64,000 bases of DNA from DASQPR01 sp963831705 (GTDB lineage Bacteria; Actinomycetota; Actinomycetes; Mycobacteriales; Micromonosporaceae): NCBI GenBank assembly GCA_963831705.1, contig CAWHRE010000001.1, positions 97,293 to 161,292 of the forward strand, in the 5' to 3' direction. The notes below the pieces were generated by a model. The model saw nothing but the letters and a program-made list of their open reading frames with translations. It had not been told where the DNA came from and did no database searches. The first letter of the stretch is position 1. Each line of letters starts with the position of its first letter. This document shows positions 9,329 through 17,713 of the stretch, piece after piece. Position numbers and translations under genes: made by a program.

Positions 9329-10183
9329 TCACGGCGCGACGAGGGTGGCACGATTGGCCAGAAGTCGCAGCAGCCGGTCCACCTCGGTTGCCACGGCCAT
9401 CCGGCCCTCGCGTACGTACTGGCGGGGATCGGTCATGTCCGGATCGAGCTCCAGACGGCTGCGGATCGCGCGGGTGAAGAGGCCGTTCAGGTGGGTGGAG
9501 ATGTTGATCTTCGACATGCCGGCCGCGACCGCGGCCGACAGCGATTCATCTGATAGCCCGGAAGAACCATGTAGAACAAGGGGTACGGGTACGTCGGCCG
9601 CGAGCTTGGCGATCAGCCCGAGATCGACCTCCGCCGTCCGGCTGGTCATCGCATGTTCGGTGCCGACCGCGACGGCCAGCGAATCGACGCCGGTAGCGGC
9701 CACGAAGCGCACCGCCGAAGCCGGATCCGTCCGTACGCCCGGCGCGTGCGCACCGTCCTTGCCACCGATCTCGCCGAGTTCGGCCTCGACCGACGCGCCG
9801 AATTTATGGCAGTAGGCGGTGATGTCCCGCGTGCGCGCCACGTTGTCGGCGAAGTCCGACCGGGACGCGTCGAACATGACACTGCGTACGCCCATCCGAA
9901 GCCCGTCACGCACGATGCTCTCGGTTTCGATGTGATCGAGGTGCACGACGACCGGCACGGTGGCCGCCTCAGCCAGCTCGATTGCACCGCGCAGCAGCGG
10001 CGCGAGCGCACCGTGATACCGGATGCAGTTTTCGCTCAGCTGCAGGACGACCGGCAGTCCGGCGGACCCGGCGCCGGTGACGATCGCCTCGGCATGTTCG
10101 AGCAGGACCACATTGAATGCGCCCACCCCGAGGCGGTTGCGCCGGGCATCGTCGAGCAATGTCCCCATATGTGCGGTCGTCAC
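9329..10183 (-). CDS. Class II aldolase, tagatose/fructose-bisphosphate type (GatY/KbaY-like)
   Basis: Zinc-dependent aldolase of 284 residues that splits a ketose 1,6-bisphosphate into DHAP and glyceraldehyde 3-phosphate. The metal-binding and active-site motifs are VVVHLDH near residue 80, EAELGEIGG near residue 135 and VLHGSSG near residue 208. The length and HGSSG segment fit the GatY/KbaY/FbaA group. It is the last gene of the minus-strand amino-sugar operon, 105 nt after the PfkB gene. Position next to an AgaS-like gene suggests tagatose 1,6-bisphosphate as substrate, but fructose bisphosphate cannot be excluded. Confidence 0.88.
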   Translation of the reverse strand: MTTAHMGTLLDDARRNRLGVGAFNVVLLEHAEAIVTGAGSAGLPVVLQLSENCIRYHGALAPLLRGAIELAEAATVPVVVHLDHIETESIVRDGLRMGVRSVMFDASRSDFADNVARTRDITAYCHKFGASVEAELGEIGGKDGAHAPGVRTDPASAVRFVAATGVDSLAVAVGTEHAMTSRTAEVDLGLIAKLAADVPVPLVLHGSSGLSDESLSAAVAAGMSKINISTHLNGLFTRAIRSRLELDPDMTDPRQYVREGRMAVATEVDRLLRLLANRATLVAP

Positions 10184-10288
10184 GGTTATCTCCCTGCGGT
10201 CTTGTCACGGTTGGCTGAGGCGATGCGCACGACGGCTGTCGTGGACGGCGGCACTACGGCTGTCGTGCGGCGGTGTGGCGGTGCGGTG

Positions 10289-11221
10289 TTACGGCTGTCT
10301 TTCGGCGGTGCGGAAGCGGTGGAACGTAGGCGGATCGAGTTCGCCGGCGGCGGGCGCAAGCACGGCCGCGGCACCGGCCGCATTCGCCCACCGCAGGCAG
10401 GTCGGGATCGGTTCGGACCGGGCGAGCGCGACCGCGAGTGCGGCGGTGGCCGCATCTCCGGCACCGGTCGGGTTGCCCTCGACCCCCGGGATTGCCGGGA
10501 CGTGCCACGACTCGGCTCCGTCGGTCGCGATCACGCCATGGGCGCCGCGCGTGACGACGACGAGCCCGGCGCCGAGACGGATCAGCCGGGCCATCCGCTG
10601 TTCGGTGCCGCGGCCCTCGATGCTGGCGCGAAGCTCCGCTTCGTTCGGCTTGAGCACGGTCGCGCCGGCCCGGGCCGCGGCCACGAGAGCGGCGCCGGTG
10701 GTGTCCACAATCGAGGGGATATTGCGCTCGCGGGCCGCGGTCACCCATGCGCCGACCTGTTCCGGATCGGTGTCCGGAGGCAGCGAACCGGATATGACCA
10801 GGGCGTCCGCGGCCGCTACGGCCCGCCGGACGAGCGCCAGCACGTGATGCCAGTCGGCGCCGGCCAGCGGTCGGCCCGGTTCGGCATACACGGTCGCCCG
10901 GCCGGCGTCGTCAACCACGGTGACCGTCGTACGCGTCTCGCCGTCGACCGGGCAGACCAGTGCGGTGTCGCCTTCGACCCGCAGCCGTTCGGCCATCCAA
11001 TCGCCGCCCGTACCGCCGAGTGGCAACACCGACGTCGTGGACGCGCCGAGCAAGCGAGCGACCCGGGCGACGTTGACGCCCTTGCCACCGGCGCGTCGTA
11101 GCGGATCAACCACGCGATGCGTACGCCCGGCGGTGGTCGACGGCACGCGATAGGTCACGTCGATCGCCGGGTTCGGAGTGAGGACCGCGACGCGTACCGG
11201 CCGGTCCTGTCGGTCAGTCAT
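10289..11221 (-). CDS. PfkB-family sugar-phosphate kinase (tagatose-6-P / fructose-1-P kinase type)
   Basis: Cytoplasmic ribokinase-fold kinase, 310 residues. The start at 11221 is chosen because it opens the typical LacC/FruK N-terminus (VAVLTPNPAIDVTY); the frame is open far upstream inside the ROK gene. PfkB signature 1 is GGKGVNVARVARLLG and the catalytic signature is NPTGAGDAATAA with the catalytic Asp. It overlaps the ROK gene by 8 nt. In the Aga route it would phosphorylate tagatose 6-phosphate, the product of the SIS enzyme, to the bisphosphate for the aldolase. Confidence 0.9.
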   Translation of the reverse strand: MTDRQDRPVRVAVLTPNPAIDVTYRVPSTTAGRTHRVVDPLRRAGGKGVNVARVARLLGASTTSVLPLGGTGGDWMAERLRVEGDTALVCPVDGETRTTVTVVDDAGRATVYAEPGRPLAGADWHHVLALVRRAVAAADALVISGSLPPDTDPEQVGAWVTAARERNIPSIVDTTGAALVAAARAGATVLKPNEAELRASIEGRGTEQRMARLIRLGAGLVVVTRGAHGVIATDGAESWHVPAIPGVEGNPTGAGDAATAALAVALARSEPIPTCLRWANAAGAAAVLAPAAGELDPPTFHRFRTAERQP

Positions 11222-12074
11222 GACGGCCTCGCGCGATCCGCACTGCGCCGACCAGGGCGGAGTCCGCGCCGTAGCGTGATGTCCGCAGTTCCGGGCGCAA
11301 CAATTCGGGCAGCCGCGCGCTGACGGCTTCGGCCACCGGGGCGAGCAGAAGGTCCCCGGAGCGGCTGAGTCCGCCGCCCAGGATGACGATGCGAGGTGCC
11401 AGCGTGGCGCCGATCCACGCGATCGTCTCCGCCAGCGCCGCCACCGCGTCAGACCAGATTCGCATTGCCACGTCGTCACCTGCGCGGACCAGCCGTGCCA
11501 CCGTCTCGCCGTCGTCCACCCGCGCGCGCCGGGCGATGCCACTGGCCGAGCAGATCTCCTCGATCCGGCTACCGGCGAGCGGGCCATCGGTCAGCACGTA
11601 CTGGCCGATCTCGCCGGCCCGCGGGCCGAGGGGCAGCATGGCCGGTCCACGGGTGAACGCCGCCGATACGCCGGTGCCGAGCGGGATGAATGCGACGACG
11701 TCGTTCGGGCCTGCGCCGGCCGCGACGCCTTCGACGATCGCAGCCGTGTGTACGTCGTGTCCGAACCCGACCGGCCGCTCGAGCGCTTCCGTGACCATTT
11801 GCCGAACCGGCAGGTCACGCCACCCGAGATTGGCCGAGTAGACGCAGACACCGGCGGATTCGTCGACGATGCCGGGACACACGACGCCGATCGCATCCGG
11901 CTCGGTGACCCGCGTTGCGGCGGCAGCGATCCGGCTGACCGCGTCAATCGTGGTCCGGCCCGACGGATCGTCGCGAGGAGTGGAAACACGCCATTCGCCG
12001 AGCGCTACACCGCCCTCGGCCAGTCTGGCCTTGATCCCGGTCCCGCCGATGTCGATACCGAGCCGAACTCTCAC
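11214..12074 (-). CDS. ROK-family sugar kinase without the ROK zinc cluster
   Basis: ATP-dependent hexose or aminosugar kinase, 286 residues. The phosphate loop is DIGGTGIK near residue 7, and the catalytic Asp sits in GHDVHTAA. The conserved CxCGxxGCxE zinc motif of ROK proteins is missing: after GEIGQYVLTDG the sequence goes straight to SRIEEICSASG. Such zinc-less ROK kinases exist. Since the locus has an ABC importer and no PTS, this enzyme most likely makes the 6-phosphate of the imported sugar, perhaps galactosamine or N-acetylgalactosamine. It overlaps the SIS gene by 4 nt. Confidence 0.88.
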   Translation of the reverse strand: MRVRLGIDIGGTGIKARLAEGGVALGEWRVSTPRDDPSGRTTIDAVSRIAAAATRVTEPDAIGVVCPGIVDESAGVCVYSANLGWRDLPVRQMVTEALERPVGFGHDVHTAAIVEGVAAGAGPNDVVAFIPLGTGVSAAFTRGPAMLPLGPRAGEIGQYVLTDGPLAGSRIEEICSASGIARRARVDDGETVARLVRAGDDVAMRIWSDAVAALAETIAWIGATLAPRIVILGGGLSRSGDLLLAPVAEAVSARLPELLRPELRTSRYGADSALVGAVRIARGRHD

Positions 12075-12952
12075 GAGCCGAGAATGACGGCGCGCGTGAG
12101 GGCGCGAGGGTTGTCCGGGTCCAGGCCGCGCTGGCCGGCGAGCGCGACCGCGAAGCGCTGCGCAATCGTCAGGCCGACCATCGGGTCGACGTCGTGGCGT
12201 ACGTGCGTGGCGCCGGTACGTGCGATGTCGTCGTCCAGCCCGGGCGGCATTTCACCAAGCGACCAGACCAGCCGGTCCGGCTGCGCGATCGCGATCGGAC
12301 CGTGCCGGTACTCCATCGCGGGGTACGCCTCGGCCCACAGCTGCGCCGATTCGCGGACCTTGAGCGCGGCCTCGTAGGCGAAACCGACCGCGGCACCGCG
12401 ACCCAAGAACGTCACCTGGCGCGCCGTCAGCAGGTCGTCGATGTCGACGAGGAACGCCTTTTCGGCGTCCTCGATCAGCGGCCGGACATCCTCGCCGAGA
12501 TGCGCGCGGAGCAGGGTCAGGACGGTGGTCGGAAAGCGGGTCTGGACAACCGAACGCTCATCCGCGAACGGCAGCGCGATGTTGTCCCGGGCCATCGTCG
12601 CGACCGGCGTGTCGTCCGAGCCGGTGATCGCGAGCGTCCTGGCGTCGCCAACGCGTTCGAGGAAGTCGATCACCTCGGTCGTCGTACCGGAACGGGAGAG
12701 CGCGATGACCCGGTCGTACTCACGGCCATGCGGGTACTCCGATGTGACGAAGGCATCGGTAACGCCGTGTCCGGCCGCTTCGCGCGTCGCCGCGTACGCC
12801 ATCGCCATGAATGCGCTGGTGCCGCAACCGACGATTGCGACTCGCTCGCCACGTTGGGGGAGGAGCTTCTCGAAGGTCGGCAGCGCCGCGAGGGCCGTAC
12901 GCCAGCACTCCGGCTGGGATGCGATCTCGGCGTCGACGAACGAGTCGGCCAT
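12071..12952 (-). CDS. agaS: SIS-domain sugar isomerase/deaminase, AgaS-like
   Basis: Sugar-phosphate deaminase/isomerase with two SIS domains, 293 residues. The ATG at 12952 is preferred because AGGAG lies 6 nt before it. SIS 1 has IVGCGTSAFMA and ALSRSGTTTEV; SIS 2 has FLGRGAAVGFAYEAALKVRE and the MEYRHGP motif of AgaS/GlmS-type proteins. AgaS converts galactosamine 6-phosphate to tagatose 6-phosphate and ammonia, which fits the kinase and aldolase genes downstream. It is the first gene of the minus-strand operon, divergent from the DeoR gene. No deacetylase gene is visible here. Confidence 0.82.
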   Translation of the reverse strand: MADSFVDAEIASQPECWRTALAALPTFEKLLPQRGERVAIVGCGTSAFMAMAYAATREAAGHGVTDAFVTSEYPHGREYDRVIALSRSGTTTEVIDFLERVGDARTLAITGSDDTPVATMARDNIALPFADERSVVQTRFPTTVLTLLRAHLGEDVRPLIEDAEKAFLVDIDDLLTARQVTFLGRGAAVGFAYEAALKVRESAQLWAEAYPAMEYRHGPIAIAQPDRLVWSLGEMPPGLDDDIARTGATHVRHDVDPMVGLTIAQRFAVALAGQRGLDPDNPRALTRAVILGS

Positions 12953-13005
12953 GGGGTCTCCTAATTCATTGGGCCCGGGAGCCACGGTGATCGCTGTGTC
13001 GACTG

Positions 13006-13044
13006 ATAATGAGCGAAACTAAGCGATGTCGTCAAGTTCGCTCA
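13006..13044 (-). promoter_or_regulatory. Promoter of the agaS operon with DeoR-type operator
   Basis: On the minus strand TTGACG (13035-13030) and CATTAT (13011-13006) are spaced by 18 nt. An inverted repeat TGAGCGAA (13010-13017) / TTCGCTCA (13037-13044) brackets both promoter boxes. Its place in the divergent region beside a DeoR regulator gene makes it the likely repressor site for the operon. Confidence 0.6.
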
Positions 13045-13110
13045 CTACACAAAAGGGTAGGTGCCAGTACAGTGAGATTCGCAGCACCGACTACGACCCG
13101 CGAGGAAGCC

Positions 13111-13896
13111 ATGACCCAGCAGCAGCGTCTGAACGCTCTACTCGACCTGATCACCGAGCGGGGGAGCGTCTCGATCCCGGAGATCATCGAAGGGCTCGGT
13201 GTGTCGGCGCCGACCGCGCGGCGCTACCTGACCGCCCTCGCCGACCAGCGTCTGGTCACGCGTACGCACGGTGGTGCATCCGTACTGGGCAGCGGTTATG
13301 AGTTGCCGCTGCAGTACAAGGTGGCGCGGCAGGCGGAGGCGAAGATTTCGATCGGCCGGGCCGCGGCGGCGCTGATCAACCCGGGCGATTCGGTGGGTCT
13401 CAACGGTGGTACGACGACCACTGAGGTGGCCCGTGCGATCGGCCGGCAGTTGCACGGTCCGGACGACGTCGACACCTCGCTCACACTGGTGACGAACGCG
13501 CTCAATATCGCTTACGAGGTGTCGATACGACCGCAGATCAAGCTGGTGGTGACCGGCGGCGTGTCTCGCCGACAGTCGTACGAGCTGGTCGGACCGCTGG
13601 TCAACCGCACCCTCTCCGACGTCGCGCTGGACATCGTGATCCTCGGCGTGGACGGATTGAGCACGCAATTCGGGGCGACCACCGTGCACGAGAGCGAGGC
13701 CGAGGTCAGTCAGCGCTTCATTGACGTGGCCAAGCGCATCGTGGTGGTGGCCGATGCGACCAAGATCGAACGCGTTACGTTCGGGCGCATCTGCCCCTTG
13801 AGCCGCCTTGACGTGCTGGTCACCGACGCACCGGTGAGCGGTGACTTTGCGCGCGCGCTCGATCTGGCCCGCGTTGACGTCATCGTGGCCGAATAA
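13111..13896 (+). CDS. DeoR-family transcriptional regulator
   Basis: Sugar-responsive repressor of 261 residues. The ATG at 13111 follows CGAGGAAGCC and gives the standard DeoR start (MTQQQRLNALLDLITERGSV). The helix-turn-helix is VSIPEIIEGLGVSAPTARR, followed by the HGGA motif. The C-terminal sensor domain has the sugar-phosphate binding motifs (GLNGGTTTTEVARAI, LTLVTNALNIA, VTGGVSRRQSYE, VDGLSTQFGATT). It lies between the two halves of the locus it most likely controls. The effector is probably a phosphorylated intermediate, as known for AgaR-type regulators. Confidence 0.92.
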   Translation: MTQQQRLNALLDLITERGSVSIPEIIEGLGVSAPTARRYLTALADQRLVTRTHGGASVLGSGYELPLQYKVARQAEAKISIGRAAAALINPGDSVGLNGGTTTTEVARAIGRQLHGPDDVDTSLTLVTNALNIAYEVSIRPQIKLVVTGGVSRRQSYELVGPLVNRTLSDVALDIVILGVDGLSTQFGATTVHESEAEVSQRFIDVAKRIVVVADATKIERVTFGRICPLSRLDVLVTDAPVSGDFARALDLARVDVIVAE

Positions 13897-14049
13897 GAGC
13901 GATCGCTCACGCGGATAACCGCAGGTCAGTTGCTATCTGCGCATTCGAGCAAGCTTCCGTGATCGGTCTGTGATCGATTGTGCTCTTTTAAAACATCAGA
14001 TGAGCGGTTAGAGTCAGCCAACTGATCGTTCCGGGTAAGCAGACCGCTC
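13897..14049. promoter_or_regulatory. Leader with TGAGCG-type palindromes before the sugar importer
   Basis: The 239-nt gap between the DeoR gene and the binding-protein gene holds a perfect palindrome GAGCGATCGCTC (13897-13908) directly after the stop codon, and a wider inverted repeat GAGCGGT (14002-14008) / ACCGCTC (14043-14049). Both share the GAGCG core with the operator at 13010, so the importer is probably controlled by the same regulator. I cannot assign a -35/-10 pair with confidence. Confidence 0.45.
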
Positions 14050-14135
14050 GCTTTCGCCGCGCGACCCGCCTTCCGGAACGTCCTCGCAGTCCAGTGTCTT
14101 GCGGATTAACACCCGAGAAAGCGAGAACCCCCCTC

Positions 14136-15383
14136 ATGGATAAACGACTCAAGCCTCGGCTGATGGGCACGGCCGTCGCGCTCGCCCTAGCGGTTACCGG
14201 AATCGCCGGCTGTTCATCCTCCAGCTCCTCGGCCAAGGGCGGACCGGTGACGCTCAAGCTGGTCGCCGCCGACTACGGCACCGGTGCCAGCAACGCCAGC
14301 CAGAAGTACTGGCAGGGCATCGCGGACGATTTCCACAAGGCGAACCCCGACATCACGGTGACGGTGCAGACCATCAACTGGAACGACTTCGACAACCAGG
14401 TCCAGACGATGATCCAGAACAAGCAGTACCCGGACATCACCGAGGGCGACTACTTCTCGACGTACGCGCAGGAAGGTCTGCTGTACTCGGCCGACCAGGT
14501 CCTGTCCAACCCGGGCGACCTACTCTCCGCGTTCAAGGAGCAGGGCAGCTACCAGGGCGTTCAGTACGGCATGCCGTTCACCACCAGCTCCCGGACGCTG
14601 TTCTACAACAAGAAGCTGTTCGCGGCCGCGGGCATCACCGCAGCTCCCGGATCGTGGGCCGACGTCCAGACGGACGCCGCTGCGATCAAGGCAAAGGGCC
14701 AGACCGGTTTCGGACTGCCGCTCGGCTCCGAGGAAGCACAGGCCGAGTCGCTCCTGTGGATGCTCGGCAACGGTGGTGGCTACCAGACCGACGGCAAGTA
14801 CTCGATCGACAGCCCGGCCAACGTCCAAACGTTCCAGTTCCTGAACACGCTGGTTTCGGCGGGCGACACCGAGCCGAACCCGGCCTCGGTCAACCGGACC
14901 GATCTGTGGCAGAAGTTCGCGCAGGGTCAGGTCGGCATGATCAACGGCTCGCCGGCGCTCATCCCGCTCATCCAGTCCGCCGGTGTCCTCCAGGACTCCG
15001 ACTGGGCGTCGGTGCCGATCGCCGGTAAGAACGGTCCGCTCACCGCAACGCTCGGCGTCTGCGACAACGTCGCCGCGTTCAAGAACAACGGCCACCAGGC
15101 GGAGATCAAGAAGTTCCTTGACTTCACCTACCAGCAGCAGTACCAGGTCCAGTTCGACAAGGAGTACGACCTGCTCCCGGCTACCACCTCCGCCTCGACC
15201 GCGCTGGCCGGCGACGCGGTGTTCGCGCCGTTCCTGAAGGCACTGCCGAACTCGGTTCAGTACCCGAGCGACACCGCGTGGCCGCCGCTGAAGACGAAGA
15301 TCCAGCAGACGATCGGTACCGCGGTCACCACCGACCCGAGTAAGGTCCTCGGTCAACTGCAGCAACTGACGACAAAGAGCTGA
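14136..15383 (+). CDS. ABC sugar importer substrate-binding lipoprotein (SBP family 1)
   Basis: Extracytoplasmic sugar-binding lipoprotein of 415 residues. The signal peptide ends in lipobox GIAGC with Cys26, followed by a Ser-rich linker. The fold is the family 1 type: the segment ITEGDYFSTYAQEG, the FYNKKLF hinge segment and NGGGYQTDGKYSID are typical. The start is the ATG at 14136; an upstream in-frame start would precede the basic signal region and is unlikely. It is the first gene of a three-gene importer lacking an ATPase, which in actinomycetes is usually supplied by a shared MsiK-type protein encoded elsewhere. Confidence 0.93.
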   Translation: MDKRLKPRLMGTAVALALAVTGIAGCSSSSSSAKGGPVTLKLVAADYGTGASNASQKYWQGIADDFHKANPDITVTVQTINWNDFDNQVQTMIQNKQYPDITEGDYFSTYAQEGLLYSADQVLSNPGDLLSAFKEQGSYQGVQYGMPFTTSSRTLFYNKKLFAAAGITAAPGSWADVQTDAAAIKAKGQTGFGLPLGSEEAQAESLLWMLGNGGGYQTDGKYSIDSPANVQTFQFLNTLVSAGDTEPNPASVNRTDLWQKFAQGQVGMINGSPALIPLIQSAGVLQDSDWASVPIAGKNGPLTATLGVCDNVAAFKNNGHQAEIKKFLDFTYQQQYQVQFDKEYDLLPATTSASTALAGDAVFAPFLKALPNSVQYPSDTAWPPLKTKIQQTIGTAVTTDPSKVLGQLQQLTTKS

Positions 15384-15402
15384 CCCTAGCTGCATGAGGT
15401 GT

Positions 15403-15434
15403 CCACGGGTGCGTGCCGATGCACGCACCCGTGG
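15403..15434 (+). terminator. Strong intercistronic hairpin after the binding-protein gene
   Basis: CCACGGGTGCGTGC (15403-15416) pairs perfectly with GCACGCACCCGTGG (15421-15434) over a CGAT loop: a 14-bp GC-rich stem without a T-run. It sits between binding-protein and permease genes and probably reduces read-through or protects the upstream mRNA, giving more binding protein than permease. Confidence 0.75.
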
Positions 15435-15459
15435 CCCGTTCTAGACGAAAGGGTTTCAG

Positions 15460-16386
15460 GTGGTCACCCCCCGTATCACACCGGCGCGGTCGCGGCGGTC
15501 AAGCTCGATGGTCCGGCGACTCCAGCCCGTTCTCTGGGTGGGACCGGCGACCGCGCTCATCGCCATCGTCGTGCTGTGGCCGGTCGTCGTAATGATCAAG
15601 TCGTCATCGCTGAAGATCAGCGCGGACGGATTCGTGCTCGGCAGCGCCGGTTGGAACAACTTCGACGAACTCTTCGATGAGCCCGATCTCACCGGTGTTC
15701 TGTTGCGTACCGCCCTGTGGGTCGTCGGGGTCGTCGTCATCACGATGCTGATCTCGCTCGCGCTCGCGCAGCTGTTCAACCAGCGCTTTCCCGGCCGGCG
15801 CGTCACGCGCTGGGCACTGATCGTCCCGTGGGCCTGCTCGGTGATCATGACGTCCCTGATCTTCCGGTGGGCGCTCGACGCCAACAACGGCGTCATCAAC
15901 GTGATCCTGCACGACCTGGGCATCGTCCACACACTCAACTCCGAGCAGTCGGACTGGCTCGGCCGTCCGGTACCGGCGTTTCTCTGGATGATGGCGGTCG
16001 CGGTCTTCGTGTCCCTGCCATTCTCGACGTACGCGATCCTGGCCGGTCTCCAGTCGATCCCCGGCGAGGTATTCGAAGCGGCCAGCATCGATGGCGCCGG
16101 TACGTTCCGGCGCTACCTGCACGTGACGCTGCCGCTGGTGCGGCCGGCCATCATCGTGGCCGCACTGATCAACGTGATCAACGTGTTCAACTCGTTCCCG
16201 ATCATCTGGGAGATGACGCGCGGCGGGCCCGGCTACTCGACCAGTACGACCACCACGTTCATGTTCATCCTGAAGCAGGGCTACATCGGGGAGTCGGCGG
16301 CCATGTCCGTCATCAACTTCACGTTGGTCATTCTCATCGTGCTCGTATTCCTGCGAGTCACCCGCTGGCGGGAGCAGACCGCATGA
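15460..16386 (+). CDS. ABC sugar importer permease 1 (MalF/UgpA type)
   Basis: Membrane subunit of 308 residues with about six hydrophobic segments. The GTG start at 15460 follows GAAAGGG at a good distance. The EAA loop for the ATPase is EVFEAASIDGAGTFRRYLHV near residue 205. The segment GGPGYSTSTTTTFMFILKQGY near the C-terminus is typical for carbohydrate importers. Its stop overlaps the start of the next permease (ATGA), so the two are coupled. Confidence 0.93.
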   Translation: MVTPRITPARSRRSSSMVRRLQPVLWVGPATALIAIVVLWPVVVMIKSSSLKISADGFVLGSAGWNNFDELFDEPDLTGVLLRTALWVVGVVVITMLISLALAQLFNQRFPGRRVTRWALIVPWACSVIMTSLIFRWALDANNGVINVILHDLGIVHTLNSEQSDWLGRPVPAFLWMMAVAVFVSLPFSTYAILAGLQSIPGEVFEAASIDGAGTFRRYLHVTLPLVRPAIIVAALINVINVFNSFPIIWEMTRGGPGYSTSTTTTFMFILKQGYIGESAAMSVINFTLVILIVLVFLRVTRWREQTA

Positions 16387-17273
16387 CGACCACGACATCG
16401 ATCCCGGCACAGCGCTCGGTCCCGGCCGTCATTCCGGCTCCGAGACGCAATCCGTTCCGGCACCGCCGGGTCATCATCATCTCGGTCCTCGCGTACGCGG
16501 TCGCACTGATCTTCTTGTTGCCGTACATCGAAATGGTGATCGTGGCGGTCCGTCCCAAGGACCAGCTACTGTCCGCGAACCTGTTGCCGACGCGAGCCGA
16601 CTGGTCCAATTTCGTCACCATCTGGTCCACCGGGTTCGGCAGTAACCTGCTGACCAGCTTGCAGATCGCGGCGGGCGCGACCGTGCTGGTGCTGGTGGTG
16701 GCGCTGCCGGCCGCGTATTACAGCGCGCGTCATCGCTTCCGCGGCCGTACGGTGTTCCTGCTGCTGGTGCTCGCCACCCAGATGTTCCAGCCGGCCGCGA
16801 TGCTGGTCGGCATCCAGCGTGAGTTCCTCTCGTTCAACCTGCCGTCGCCGACGCTTTCGTTGATCATCGTCAACGCCGGCTTCAACATGGCGTTCGCGGT
16901 GTGGATCCTCAACGCATTCTTCTCGTCGATTCCGGTCGAGCTGGAAGAGGCCGCGATGGTGGACGGTTCCAGCCGACTCGGCGCCGTCCTGCGGATCACA
17001 CTGCCGATGGCGGCGCCGGGCATCGTCACCGCGCTTATCTTCACGTTCATCTGCGCGTGGAACGAGTTCCTGGTCGCCCTCACGCTGACGTTGGGCTCGC
17101 CGCCCAGTCAGCGCCCGCTGACGGTGGGTATCAACGACTACGTAGGCCAGTACTCGGTGGACTGGGGGCACCTGTTCGCGGGTTCCCTGATCGCAACGAT
17201 TCCGGTGATCATCCTGTTCGCGTTCATCGAGCGCAAGGTGGTAAGTGGCCTGACAGCGGGCTCGATCAAGTAA
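16383..17273 (+). CDS. ABC sugar importer permease 2 (MalG/UgpE type)
   Basis: Second membrane subunit, 296 residues, starting at the ATG at 16383 that overlaps the previous stop. The EAA loop is VELEEAAMVDGSSRLGAVLR. The segments FTFICAWNEFLVAL and QRPLTVGINDYVGQY are typical for MalG-like permeases. The gene ends the sugar-importer operon and is closed by palindrome B1. Confidence 0.93.
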   Translation: MTTTTSIPAQRSVPAVIPAPRRNPFRHRRVIIISVLAYAVALIFLLPYIEMVIVAVRPKDQLLSANLLPTRADWSNFVTIWSTGFGSNLLTSLQIAAGATVLVLVVALPAAYYSARHRFRGRTVFLLLVLATQMFQPAAMLVGIQREFLSFNLPSPTLSLIIVNAGFNMAFAVWILNAFFSSIPVELEEAAMVDGSSRLGAVLRITLPMAAPGIVTALIFTFICAWNEFLVALTLTLGSPPSQRPLTVGINDYVGQYSVDWGHLFAGSLIATIPVIILFAFIERKVVSGLTAGSIK

Positions 17274-17282
17274 CTCTGCGTT

Positions 17283-17338
17283 GATCATGGGGTTGATGTC
17301 GTCATCCGCTGCGGAATGACAGCATCAACCCCATGATC
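17283..17338. repeat. Intergenic palindrome family B, copy 1
   Basis: GATCATGGGGTTGATG (17283-17298) pairs with CATCAACCCCATGATC (17323-17338), with an inner GTCAT/ATGAC pair. The element is 56 bp and lies between two convergent genes. Copies of exactly the same 56-bp span are at 28264 and 42513. It probably works as a two-way terminator. Confidence 0.85.
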
Positions 17339-17342
17339 GTCG

Positions 17343-17678
17343 TTAAAGACCGGCGATTCCTTTGCCGATGAGGACTACACCGATCACCGCGAACAACACG
17401 ACCATCACCACGAGCTTGATGACGCCCCCGGCCGTGGATCCGCCGCCGGCGTTGGACAGGCCGAGCGTCCTCGCGAGGACCGTGAAGACGGTGATCGTCA
17501 CTACGATCCCCGCGAGCCAGCCGATCAGGAAACCAATGGAGGCCGCGCCCGCGCGAGCGGACAACAGCATCAGGATCACGGCGATGATCGGCGCGGGGCT
17601 GATGGCCACCCCCAGCGCGAGGGGCAGTACCTCACCGATCACTTCGCCGATACGGGTAATACTGGCACTTAGTGGCAT
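17343..17678 (-). CDS. Small membrane protein, N-terminal half of a GAP/Sap-like family
   Basis: A 111-residue integral membrane protein with three hydrophobic segments. The N-terminal part (EVLPLALGVAISPAPIIAVILMLL) resembles the GAP/Sap (sulfolipid-addressing-like) transporter family, which is normally about twice this long. The second half is missing and the gene stops 5 nt from palindrome B1. It may be a truncated gene or a short family form. Function unknown. Confidence 0.6.
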   Translation of the reverse strand: MPLSASITRIGEVIGEVLPLALGVAISPAPIIAVILMLLSARAGAASIGFLIGWLAGIVVTITVFTVLARTLGLSNAGGGSTAGGVIKLVVMVVLFAVIGVVLIGKGIAGL

Positions 17679-17713
17679 CTTTCAACAGCTAATCGCCGCG
17701 CTTACCCGGCAGT

